Assembly: GCF_963855985.1 (NCBI RefSeq)
Contig: NW_026973566.1
Location: forward strand, 4,928,850 to 4,992,849
Direction of reading: 5' to 3'
DNA length: 64,000 nt
Source: Ostrinia nubilalis
Lineage: Eukaryota; Arthropoda; Insecta; Lepidoptera; Crambidae
Shown here: in pieces, positions 51,710 through 60,708 of the stretch
Layout: every line of letters begins with the position of its first letter
How positions within the stretch are numbered: position 1 is the stretch's first letter
Program-made: the position numbers and the translations under genes
The notes under the pieces: model-generated
Databases searched by the model: none
What the model saw: only the letters and a program-made list of their open reading frames with translations
What the model was told of the DNA's origin: nothing

Positions 51710-54700
51710 GTTTCAGCCAAATGACGTCCACTGCTGGACAAAGGCCTCCCCCAAGGTTTTCCACAATGAACGGTCCTGCGCTGCCCGCATCCAGGCTCTT
51801 CCCGCGACCTTTACCAGATCGTCGGTCCACCTAGTAGGAGGCCTGCCCACGCTACGTTTTCCAGCCCGTGGTCGCCACTCGAGAACTTTCCTGCCCCAAC
51901 GGCCATCGTCTCTACGAGCTATGTGCCCCGCCCACTGCCACTTGATTTTAGCAATTCTGCGAGCTATGTCGGTTACTTTGGTTCTCCTACGGATCTCCTC
52001 ATTTCTGATTCGATCACGCAGGGAAACTCCGAGCATAGCCCGCTCCATCGCCCTTTGGGTGACCTTGAGCCTTCTTATGAGGCCCATAGTAAGCGACCAC
52101 GTTTCGGATCCATATATCAACACTGGCAATACACACTGCTCGAAGACTTTTGTCTTGAGACACTGCGGTATTTCGGACATGAGTATATGGCGAAGCTTCC
52201 CGAACGCTGCCCATCCGAGTTGGATTCGACGATTGACCTCTTTCTCGAAGTTGGACCTACCTAGCTGGACTGTTTGTCCCAGGTATACATAATTGTCGAC
52301 AACTTCGAGTGTAGAGTCTCCAACCTTCAGAGGAGTGGGTGCAACACGGACATTAGACATGATTTTTGTCTTGTCCATGTTCATTCTGAGGCCCACTTGT
52401 TGAGAGGCTCTACTGAGGCCATCGAGCATTGTGCCTAGATCCTCCAAGGTCTCAGCCATGACTACGATATCGTCCGCGAATCGAAGGTGGGTGATGTACT
52501 CGCCGTTGATATTTATGCCAAATCCGTTCCAGTCCAGAAGCTTGAAGACATCTTCCAGGGCGGTGGTAAACAGTTTTGGAGATATAACGTCTCCCTGTCT
52601 TACCCCTCGCTGCAACTGGATAGGTTTCGAATCCCGATCCTGGAGGCGGACCGACATTGTGGCGTTTTTGTACAAACCCCTCAACACTTCGATATATCGA
52701 TAGTCAATTTGGCACCTTTGGAGAGACTGTAGCACTGCCCAGGTCTCGACCGAATCGAAGGCTTTCTCATAATCCACAAACGCCAGGCAAAGTGGTTGAT
52801 TATACTCCTCGGTCTTCTGTATAATCTGCCTTAACGTATGTATGTGGTCTATGGTACTAAAGCCTTTTCGGAAACCGGCTTGTTCGGGAGGCTGGAAGTC
52901 GTCGAGCCTGCGAGCGAGACGATTCGTAATGACTCTTGAAAACAGCTTGTAGACATGGCTCAGAAGCGAGATGGGTCTATAATTCTTTAATAAGGTTTTG
53001 TCACCTTTTTTGAAGAAGAGTACCACCACGCTTCTGTGCCATGTCGTAGGCGTTTTTCCTTCGAGGATGACGGAATTGAACAGCTTCTGAAGAGCCCTCA
53101 GTACCGGCGTTCCGCCTGCCTTCAAAAGCTCAGCCGTGATTCCATCATCACCCGGTGCCTTGTTGTTCTTCAGCTGTTTGAGAGCCATTCTAATCTCGTA
53201 CAGACTGACGTCCGGGATATCTTCGGTATAGTGACGGGTCAGTCTAGCTCTTGGGTCTTCGGCTAGATTTGTGACAGGTGCACGTACACTCGTGTATAAT
53301 TGTCCGTAGAACTTCTCGACCTCTTCCAATATCTCCGGCCCCGACGAAATGGCTCTGCCATCCTCTGTCTTCAGCTTGGTCAGTTGACTTTGGCCAACAG
53401 ACAGATCTCTTGCGAACACTTTAGAGCCCTTGTTTCGCTCAATCGCCTCTTTAATACGGTCTGTATTAAATTGGCGTAGGTCGTGAGTCAAAGACTTGGA
53501 GATCCGTCTGTTAAGGCGCCGATACTGAGCAGCATCTTCAGAGGACTGCAGAACCAAGTTCCGTCTCTCTTCCATGAGTTGATTGGTGAGGTCAGAGATC
53601 TTATTGGTTCCTTTTGAACGACGGTTTTTAAAGAACTTAGACCCAGTCGTTTGGACAATTTCCACGAACCTGTCATTGTATTTGTCCACATTTTCGCAGT
53701 CTCCTAGGCATTCGAAACGATTTTGCAACTCGAGCTGAAAGCTTTCGGGGTTTTGGAGTTGGATGGGCGCTGGGCGGAGCGTAGACTTCATCAGTCGACA
53801 TCTCTCGAGCTTGGGTCTGATATTCAATGTTCCTCTTACCATTCGGTGATCGCTTCCTGTTTTGACCGAATTGATCACAGAGACATCATTGAATATATGC
53901 TTCTTCGTCGACAAGATGAAGTCTATCTCATTTTTTGTAGCGCCATTGGGATGCAGCCATGTCCACTTTCGCTGTTTTGGCTTTCTGAAGAAGGAGTTCA
54001 TCATAAAGAGGCCCTCCTTCTCCATAAAGCCAGCCAGCAGTTGGCCACGTGCGTTCCTCTCTCCGTACCCAAATTGCCCCACTTTCGGCTCATTATCGCT
54101 TCGTTTACCTAGCTTCGCGTTGAAGTCCCCCATCACAACGGTAAAATGGGACCGGGAGCCATGTATGGCTCTGGAAATATCCTCATACATGGTCTCCACT
54201 TCGTCGTCGGGGTGTTCCGTGGTCGGTGCGTATACCTGTATGACCTTCAGCGAATACCGTTTGGTGATTCTGAGTATCAGGTACACTACCCTCGCCGAAA
54301 CACTCTCGATCTGGACCACGTTGTTGACAAGGGACTTGTGGACGATAAACCCGACACCACCCTGGGACTGCTGGTCGCCCTCCCGGAAATAGAGCAGGTT
54401 TCCGGATTTAAGAATTATGGTGTCCTCCCCCTCTCTTCGGACTTCACATAATCCTACGATATCCCACCGTAACCTGCTCAACTCTTCCTCGAGTTCCATT
54501 AGCTTCACGTCTGTACGCAGTGTGCGAGCGTTATAGGTTGCCAGGGCCAGAGGTCGTCGGTGTTGGTAGCCTGGCATCCCCCGGGGATTCTTCGCACCCC
54601 TTGCCCCACCGTTACCGTGACCGCTACCGTGGTCCGGGATAGTGGGGCCGCCGGGGACTAGGGGCCGTTTTTTTGTTTTTGCCACCATTTGGAGGGTTTT

Positions 54701-54880
54701 GCCCTAATCGCCACGCTTGGCAGGCGGGTTGGCGATCGCAGTTTTTTTTTTTGGTTGGTTTCGCACACAGACGCTGCTGCCCGTCCGGTGCTACAGGAGT
54801 TTGTCGCCTCTTACGACACGCCTCCTGTTGGCGGTGGAGAAAAGTATTCTTTTACGGCCGTCCCCACACGGCACTTGTTG
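51710..54880 (-). mobile_element. Intact RTE-clade LINE (3.2 kb)
   Basis: Target duplication TCCCTTGTTT at 51,700-51,709 and 54,881-54,890. The single ORF is uninterrupted, the 5' leader is about 190 bases, and the 3' end follows the stop almost at once, ending in AAC-type repeats. It appears to be the source type for the fragments at 32, 35.5-48.5 and 49.5 kb. Confidence 0.93.
51713..54688 (-). CDS. RTE-clade ORF: APE endonuclease and reverse transcriptase (991 aa)
   Basis: The N-terminal endonuclease shows LATYNARTLRTDVKLMELEE, the Glu in GLCEVRREGED, VMGDFNAKLGKRS, NEIDFILSTKK and the terminal GSDHRMVRGTL. RT blocks follow: LKNNKAPGDDGITAELLKAG, FFKKGDKTLLKNYRPISLLS, AGFRKGFSTIDHIHTL, LAFVDYEKAFDSVETW, GVRQGDVISPKLFTTALE and the catalytic LRFADDIVVMAE. 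VYLGQTVQLGRSNFE and a C-terminal WAGHIARRDDGRWGRKVLEW finish the protein. Every catalytic residue is present, and no stop or frameshift interrupts the 991 codons. The start may be MVAKTKKRPLVPGG at 54,688. The element could still be capable of retrotransposition. Confidence 0.95.
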   Translation of the reverse strand: MVAKTKKRPLVPGGPTIPDHGSGHGNGGARGAKNPRGMPGYQHRRPLALATYNARTLRTDVKLMELEEELSRLRWDIVGLCEVRREGEDTIILKSGNLLYFREGDQQSQGGVGFIVHKSLVNNVVQIESVSARVVYLILRITKRYSLKVIQVYAPTTEHPDDEVETMYEDISRAIHGSRSHFTVVMGDFNAKLGKRSDNEPKVGQFGYGERNARGQLLAGFMEKEGLFMMNSFFRKPKQRKWTWLHPNGATKNEIDFILSTKKHIFNDVSVINSVKTGSDHRMVRGTLNIRPKLERCRLMKSTLRPAPIQLQNPESFQLELQNRFECLGDCENVDKYNDRFVEIVQTTGSKFFKNRRSKGTNKISDLTNQLMEERRNLVLQSSEDAAQYRRLNRRISKSLTHDLRQFNTDRIKEAIERNKGSKVFARDLSVGQSQLTKLKTEDGRAISSGPEILEEVEKFYGQLYTSVRAPVTNLAEDPRARLTRHYTEDIPDVSLYEIRMALKQLKNNKAPGDDGITAELLKAGGTPVLRALQKLFNSVILEGKTPTTWHRSVVVLFFKKGDKTLLKNYRPISLLSHVYKLFSRVITNRLARRLDDFQPPEQAGFRKGFSTIDHIHTLRQIIQKTEEYNQPLCLAFVDYEKAFDSVETWAVLQSLQRCQIDYRYIEVLRGLYKNATMSVRLQDRDSKPIQLQRGVRQGDVISPKLFTTALEDVFKLLDWNGFGININGEYITHLRFADDIVVMAETLEDLGTMLDGLSRASQQVGLRMNMDKTKIMSNVRVAPTPLKVGDSTLEVVDNYVYLGQTVQLGRSNFEKEVNRRIQLGWAAFGKLRHILMSEIPQCLKTKVFEQCVLPVLIYGSETWSLTMGLIRRLKVTQRAMERAMLGVSLRDRIRNEEIRRRTKVTDIARRIAKIKWQWAGHIARRDDGRWGRKVLEWRPRAGKRSVGRPPTRWTDDLVKVAGRAWMRAAQDRSLWKTLGEAFVQQWTSFG

Positions 54881-54887
54881 TCCCTTG

Positions 54888-54965
54888 TTTAGGCAGCCTT
54901 TAAACATAACAAAAATAAACTTTTACAAAACAAAAATATGACACTTCTAAATATAAACTTTAAAC
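54888..54965. repeat. Internal tandem repeat unit of element D (second copy)
   Basis: Matches 51,571-51,650 (see that entry), including the AACAAAAATATGACACTTCT block. Confidence 0.75.
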
Positions 54966-54990
54966 TCAAAAATCTTGTACGCAAAAACGA

Positions 54991-57627
54991 TTATAAAATG
55001 TGACTGTAGTAAGAGGACACATAGTAAGGTAAAATGGCGTTCTTTTTTATAAGATCTTCGAGATCTTTTTTTTTATTTGCAGCTAATGGTAACCTAGAGT
55101 TATACAGGGGGACCAATTGAGATCGTGGTGCTCGACGAGTCTGTAGTAATTTTATTTCTTTAAACTCTTCTGCATAAGATGTTTTGTAAAAAACTTCCAC
55201 GCTAGAATCAGTCTTTTTAATTTTCAAAATTTTTATTTCTCCTACTTTGACAGTCTCTCCTTGTGTATTTTTTGTCAATTTAAATTGTTGTAGATTTTTT
55301 ATGTTGTAAAATTCACTGTGTGACATCTCCACCACATGATATTTATTCCCTTTTTTTTTCGCATCTCTAATAGCATTTATATATTGGTCTGGCACGTAAA
55401 TAGGTCCTGATCTAAGCCTTTTCTTAATTTGTCTCTCAATCGTAGAGTGTACCGAATCTCCCTCATTCTGCGTGTGGCCTTTTATTAAAAACTTGTGTGT
55501 TATTGTCTCAATATTTGGCAGATTTTTGACAGCATAGATATACATGGAGAATACGAATTGATTTTTTTGTTGCCCACAACAATTATCAGAGTAAAAGGTA
55601 ATATTAAGTTTACCAGATGATAATTCAGATTTCTCTTGTAAAAATTTTAGTACACAAGAACCTATTTCGTTAGCTCCTTTTTGTCCTTCCACTTCTGTCC
55701 AAAAGTAGCATTTTGTAGAATCGGCTTTAAGTTCGCAAATCGTAAAATTCAAACAATTTAGCCTGGACTTGTAGTAGAAAGAAGAAACATCTCCTTTAGG
55801 AACTTGTAGCAAAGCTTGTAGATCGTAGCATGCTACTATATTGTTTTTGTCAATCATTTCTTTGTCACGTAATTTTTCCTCTCGGCTTAGGTCTTTTTCC
55901 TTTAAATGCAATCTATATTTTTCTTCCAACTTTTCTTTATCATCAGGACTCGCATTTTCGTAAGCTACACAATCGCAACATTGGTCCTTTTTTGGCGTAA
56001 AAAAACTTATGTTGTAATCTTCTTTGAAAACCTTACGATATATATTAATCTTCACGAAATCAAGTCTATTGTTTTGGCAGTCTCTTCTGTAATCTCTGTA
56101 TAAATCAGTCAGTGTTTTACCACCCTCTATAAACTCTCTAGTCGTCTGTTTTCTTAAGTAATGGCTTTCGATACGAGGTATGCTATCTATATGTGCCTTT
56201 ACTGAAGCCAATAGCTCAGCTGGAATTTTTGTCCCATGATTGTCATGTTTACCTCGACGTTCTGGTTCAACAGTGCCACATTTATTAAGTTTTTCAATAA
56301 CAGTTCGTATTGGTCGATCGTTTATACCCAGAGTGTTTTTAAAAAATGTTTTACATACTTTCTGTTTTTCATTATTTATTGTCAAATAAAATGCATGTTT
56401 AGGTTTTCTATTGTTACAGAGTTTTTTATATTGGTACTTGGGCTTAATTTCTGTTATGTGTTTTGAAATAAAATCTCTTTGTTTCGTTAAGGATCCCAGA
56501 TCCCAATAGTTTTTAAAAGCAGCGCAACGATTTTCCTCAGAGATGTCAATTGAACACTTTAGACGGCAATTAGTGCTACAAGGGGGCCCCATTTTTCTTT
56601 CAGGGTAAACTTTTTGCTTAGAAGATGACGATGTGTACTGTAATCCCATATTTCGTAATAATTTTGCTACAGCTTTTTTATTTCCACGTTTTCGTTTTCG
56701 TGTTTGGACATTAGAGCTATTTTCTGTGCACATTATTTCAGGTGTAATGTTGTTATTTTGTGTTATAAAATTAAGTACTGTTAACGCCATACTTTTAAGC
56801 GACTGTGGATTATATATAGGTACATAAGCCCCTTGATTGGTTTCATTGAATGCTTGGTTTAAATTTTCATTTCCTAGCAATGATGGTGACAAATGTTCCA
56901 GACTGAAACTAGGACTCATGTCTTCATTGATTGCTTCGTTTTGGTTTCCAACTGATGTATTCATTCTGTCTTCATAGCTTGATTTATCTTTTATCAATGA
57001 AGAATGAGTATCTAGAAATTGATCACTATTAGAGGAAGAAGACGAATCATTATTGTAGTCAAATGCTATTTGCTCTAAAGCACACACAGGTCTATTTGAT
57101 TGATTAATAAACAGATCAGTTGGTGATTCATTTAAAGAAATTCGTTTCTGTTTTAATGGGGAAGCATAATTAGGAGCTGGTGTGTCGGAATTGGAATCCG
57201 TATCCGAAGATGAACTTGAAGATCCCGAAGAGCTTGACGATCCTGAAGAACTTGATGACCTCGATGAACTTGACGATGATGATGTTGATTTTTCATGTGG
57301 ACTAGGTTTGAATTCTGGATCATTATCAGACGCAGGGGAAAAATCTCGAACGGATTGGTTGCTACTACTTGAATCAGAAGAAGATTTTCTGTTTCGCACA
57401 CGTCCTCTAGTTTCAAAGCTAGGATACTTCGTACTTGACTGACCTGCAGCTGCATATTCAGTTTGGTCTACAATAACTCGATTTACCTCTTCATTTTCAG
57501 CTTCTTCCATTGGTGTTGGTGAGCCTGATCGGATTATTGTCTTATCTGTAAGCTGGTGAAAGCTTTCCAAATTAATTTTCTTGATAATTTCTTTAATTTT
57601 AGTAGTTCTTGGATTGACTCGTGGCAT
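54991..57627 (-). CDS. DDE-type transposase of element D (about 878 aa)
   Basis: The start MPRVNPRTTKIKEIIKKI is chosen because a splice acceptor (TTTTTTTACAG) lies about ten bases upstream; the open frame continues to 57,705 only through intron sequence. The N-terminal third is a Ser/acidic low-complexity region (residues about 60-160). A Cys-rich segment (CSTNCRLKCSIDISEENRC) and another (DQCCDCVAYEN) may bind zinc. RNase H-fold acidic positions are suggested by VACYDLQALLQVP, ITFYSDNCCGQQKNQF and IKGHTQNEGDSVHSTIE. Similar proteins are frequent in arthropod genomes. The frame is uninterrupted, so the element may be active or recently so. Confidence 0.8.
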   Translation of the reverse strand: MPRVNPRTTKIKEIIKKINLESFHQLTDKTIIRSGSPTPMEEAENEEVNRVIVDQTEYAAAGQSSTKYPSFETRGRVRNRKSSSDSSSSNQSVRDFSPASDNDPEFKPSPHEKSTSSSSSSSRSSSSSGSSSSSGSSSSSSDTDSNSDTPAPNYASPLKQKRISLNESPTDLFINQSNRPVCALEQIAFDYNNDSSSSSNSDQFLDTHSSLIKDKSSYEDRMNTSVGNQNEAINEDMSPSFSLEHLSPSLLGNENLNQAFNETNQGAYVPIYNPQSLKSMALTVLNFITQNNNITPEIMCTENSSNVQTRKRKRGNKKAVAKLLRNMGLQYTSSSSKQKVYPERKMGPPCSTNCRLKCSIDISEENRCAAFKNYWDLGSLTKQRDFISKHITEIKPKYQYKKLCNNRKPKHAFYLTINNEKQKVCKTFFKNTLGINDRPIRTVIEKLNKCGTVEPERRGKHDNHGTKIPAELLASVKAHIDSIPRIESHYLRKQTTREFIEGGKTLTDLYRDYRRDCQNNRLDFVKINIYRKVFKEDYNISFFTPKKDQCCDCVAYENASPDDKEKLEEKYRLHLKEKDLSREEKLRDKEMIDKNNIVACYDLQALLQVPKGDVSSFYYKSRLNCLNFTICELKADSTKCYFWTEVEGQKGANEIGSCVLKFLQEKSELSSGKLNITFYSDNCCGQQKNQFVFSMYIYAVKNLPNIETITHKFLIKGHTQNEGDSVHSTIERQIKKRLRSGPIYVPDQYINAIRDAKKKGNKYHVVEMSHSEFYNIKNLQQFKLTKNTQGETVKVGEIKILKIKKTDSSVEVFYKTSYAEEFKEIKLLQTRRAPRSQLVPLYNSRLPLAANKKKDLEDLIKKNAILPYYVSSYYSHIL

Positions 57628-57637
57628 TTTCGATGGC

Positions 57638-58245
57638 TGTAAAAAAATAAAAATAAAATTATAACTACTATCTACTATTCCAATAAAATTACTATTAATA
57701 AACAATAGTTAGTAATAAACCTTTAACAAATAATAATAATCTAAAACTTAATTTTCAAAACAACCGCTAATACTGAAAACATTTTTTATTATTTCCTTGT
57801 TCTAAAAATTACGTAAGGTTACGTTTATAATCATTAATAATAGTACAAATATTATTATTTCATTCACGCGCAATTTAAGTAAAATTGATATTATAAGGTA
57901 TTATTCATTTCACATTCAATAATAAAGGTATCATTCATTTAAACAATTTTGCTTTTTAGATAGGCAAATTATAGGTAAAGTGACATTGTGTGTTTAGAAA
58001 TATTTCTCGTGAACAAAATTATTTAAATTAAATACGAAATTAATAGAAACACTGTCATTTTGAATTTAGATACGTTGTTAATTGAAACATTGAACAAAAT
58101 TGAATTTGGGAATTACAGAAAAGTGTCATTATTTGGATAAACACAATATTCTACGAAGAAATGTTATAATATTTATAAAAACGTAAAAGAAAATTGTCAC
58201 TTTTTGTTTAAAGGCATTTTTCGTAATAATTTAAGTGTGACTTAC
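57638..58245 (-). other. Predicted intron in the transposase 5' leader
   Basis: On - the donor is ACCATAAG|GTAAGTCACAC at about 58,245 and the acceptor TTATTTTTTTACAG just before CCATCGAAAATG. The intron is about 608 bases, leaving a short non-coding first exon near 58,246-58,320. Confidence 0.55.
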
Positions 58246-58540
58246 CTTATGGTTTGGAGCAAAAGCGTTTTTATGCTAAAAATGTCAGTTTTCTACACAG
58301 AGCTCACATAACTATCACGGCGTTCCCGTCATTACTAAAAACGTGTCACTGTTACTCACAACAAATGCCGCCATCCCCACCAAACTACATAATGACACTA
58401 GTGACATCTGCCGAACTATTTGAGTTTTAAGTGTGGGATTTTTACAGCATGCACTTTTTGAGGAGCTCTGATAGATGGCATTGTTAACTCAATTTCTCCC
58501 AATTTCGTATAGTGACGGTTTGATTATGAACGTGCGATAT

Positions 58541-59222
58541 ATCAACATAAAACCCAAACCGGTGGGTATAAAGACACAAATTTTGGCATGTTGGTTCCTT
58601 ATTAGGGTCTAAGGGTGTTATCAGAAAGGATTTTTCCAAAATTACCCCCTAAGGGGGTGAAATGGGGGTCAAAAGTTTGTAGGGCGAAACAAAATTAGTT
58701 GCACTATTTAATTCGAAACTTCACAGGAGTACTCCTATGGATAAATTAATAAACACGTGTTTCAGGTTATTTCAGAATTCAACCCCTAAAAGGGGGAAAT
58801 GGGGTAAAAATGTCTAAAAATCAACATGAGTATTTATTACTGATACATGGCGTTGTCCGTTTTAAGTGACATAACATTTGTAACCTTGAAATGAATGAAA
58901 AAAAATCGATATTTTTTTACAGTTTTGGCAATAATCGTCAGTTTTATTCGTTAATATTCTAAAATCAGTCAATAAAGCACAAGAACAAGTGTAATACCCA
59001 CAGTGTTGCCATATTTATCAACAGCGAAAACTTGACCTTGCTGTTGCAGTTATTCAACTGTCTTAATTTTTAAAATTCGCGGTTTTTTATGGAACTACTG
59101 CCCCGTGTTTCACATCAAATATCATGCTTTTTATAAAATATCCCTTGAAAGTCGATAAATTGCTTTAATTTAGATTCTGTAGGCAATTGTTTGACATGTC
59201 CTTTATAACGGACAGAAACCAT
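58541..59222. other. Interspersed repeat remnants, no gene
   Basis: 58,555-58,810 contains CCCCCTAAGGGGGTGAAATG and CCCCTAAAAGGGGGAAATGG blocks that I recall from abundant lepidopteran repeats. The rest (to 59,222) is AT-rich and leads into the 3' end of the CR1-like LINE. Confidence 0.4.
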
Positions 59223-60275
59223 TTAAGGGTTATTATACGAATGCATGATACGCCGTAGTGGTGCGCGTTGGCCCGCTATAGTCTTACAAATTCCGGGTGC
59301 AAAAACACCATGTGTACGAGTGTTGCGGAGACGTAGGGAGCGACCGGGCAACTGGTAGAATATGTGGTCAGTTAACTGTGTACAATCAAACAGACCGCCG
59401 AGGACTTTGTACAGAACAGTTTGATCCAACAATAATCTTCTAGATAGTAGTGGTAAAAGTGAGTACCTCTCAAGAAGGCTAGTATAAGAACATTTAACAC
59501 GAGAACACTTATAATTAACTGAGCGAATAAACTTCTTTTGAACCATTTTAAGTTGATTATTATATTTCTGAAAATAGGGGTTCCAAACTACTGAAGCGTA
59601 TTCAAGTTGTGATCTGAAAAGAGTCATGTACAGAGTAATGTATGTTGATGCCTTTCTAAAATCCTTGCAAGTACGCATAACAAATCCAAATAATTGATAA
59701 GCTTTATTTATGATAGAATTAATATGTGTGTCTAAGTGTAATTTTGAGTCAAGAATGATACCCAAATCTTTGATGGTTTCAACCTTGTGTAGTTTCGTCC
59801 CAATAAGTTCATAATTAAAATTAATAACTTTAACTTTTTTTGTAAATGTAATCATTTTACATTTGGATATGCTCAGTTGTAGTTTATTATCAACACAATA
59901 CTTGGAAAAACGATCCAGATCCTCTTGAAACGCAATACAGTCATGTACGTTCTCAATATTTCTAAATATTTTAAGGTCATCTGCATATAAGAGAAATTTG
60001 GTGTTCCTGAAGCAGTTGTCTATATCATTTATGAACAGAATAAATAATAGTGGGCCTAAAATAGACCCCTGTGGCACTCCGGAAGTTACAATTATTTCCT
60101 CTGCAGAAGTGTACCCATTCACTACTACCCTCTGTGACCGGTTAGAAACATAGGAGGAAAACCAGCGCCAAAGGTTTCCGCGTATTCCGTTATACGCAAT
60201 TTTTTTCAGCAATATAGCATGGTCCACCTTATCGAAGGCCTTGCAAAAATCCGTATAAACAGCATCCGTTTGTCG
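59223..60275 (-). pseudogene. CR1/Jockey-group LINE RT, 5'-truncated
   Basis: Reading starts near DAVYTDFCKAFDKVDHAILL (upstream of the first Met) and passes SGVPQGSILGPLLFILFIND, the catalytic FLLYADDLKIF, NKLQLSISKCKMITFTKKV and IKDLGIILDSKLHLDTHIN. It ends LRRIMHSYNNP-stop. Over 340 codons are open without a break, but the upstream RT blocks and endonuclease are missing, so it cannot be autonomous. It belongs to a different family from the 31-kb LINE. Confidence 0.88.
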
Positions 60276-60416
60276 CCTTATGGAGGGATGAATCTACAGG
60301 TGAGATAAAGACGTATTCAATGACGTCACTAATCTTTGGAGCAAACTGTTCGCCGTTCGTCGCGCAGTTTATTAAAAACAAAAATGCGCAGCTGCATGAG
60401 TCATCACAGCCCGATC
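60276..60416. other. Short spacer between two LINEs
   Basis: Non-coding. It includes ATGACGTCACTAAT and ATGAGTCATCACAG, chance CRE/AP-1-like sites at most. Confidence 0.3.
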
Positions 60417-60708
60417 ATCGATCACAGGTCTTCGACCTTCTTGGCCGGTTCGGGCGTCGAGCTTGTGCTCATGGCCCGTGCTGCATCTCGACTGGCTACT
60501 GCCAGTCGGTGGTTTTGGCGTCGCTTTGGCGACGGACTGCCTGGGCTTCTACCTGGCACCACTGTCCCGCCCTCGGCGCGGTACCAGCCCACCGGGTGAG
60601 TCGACGTTGGTCGAGGCCCAGTGAACGACCAGCGAGCGGGCGGTTCCTGGATGCCAGGGAGCTTTCAGGCAGTCACATAATGTTCTGTTGTTGGTTTGGT
60701 TTTTTTCA

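Larger units (their letters stand above)
50808..58540 (-). mobile_element. Autonomous-looking element D of the ATATCGCAC family (7.7 kb, including a nested RTE)
   Basis: The ends begin ATATCGCACGTTCATAATCA and remain inverted repeats for about 34 bases with one mismatch. CAGGAGAAGC lies inside the left end and the complement of GAGTTAACAATGCCATCT inside the right, so D is oriented opposite to A, B and C. It encodes a DDE-type transposase and is interrupted by a full RTE. Without the RTE it is about 4.6 kb. The superfamily is unproven; a Sola-like assignment (4-bp duplications, here ATAT) is possible. Confidence 0.85.

Noticed and set aside
57182..57442. Acidic + strand frame (EELDDPEELDDLDELDDDD)
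   Set aside because: Antisense of the Ser-rich low-complexity region of the transposase.
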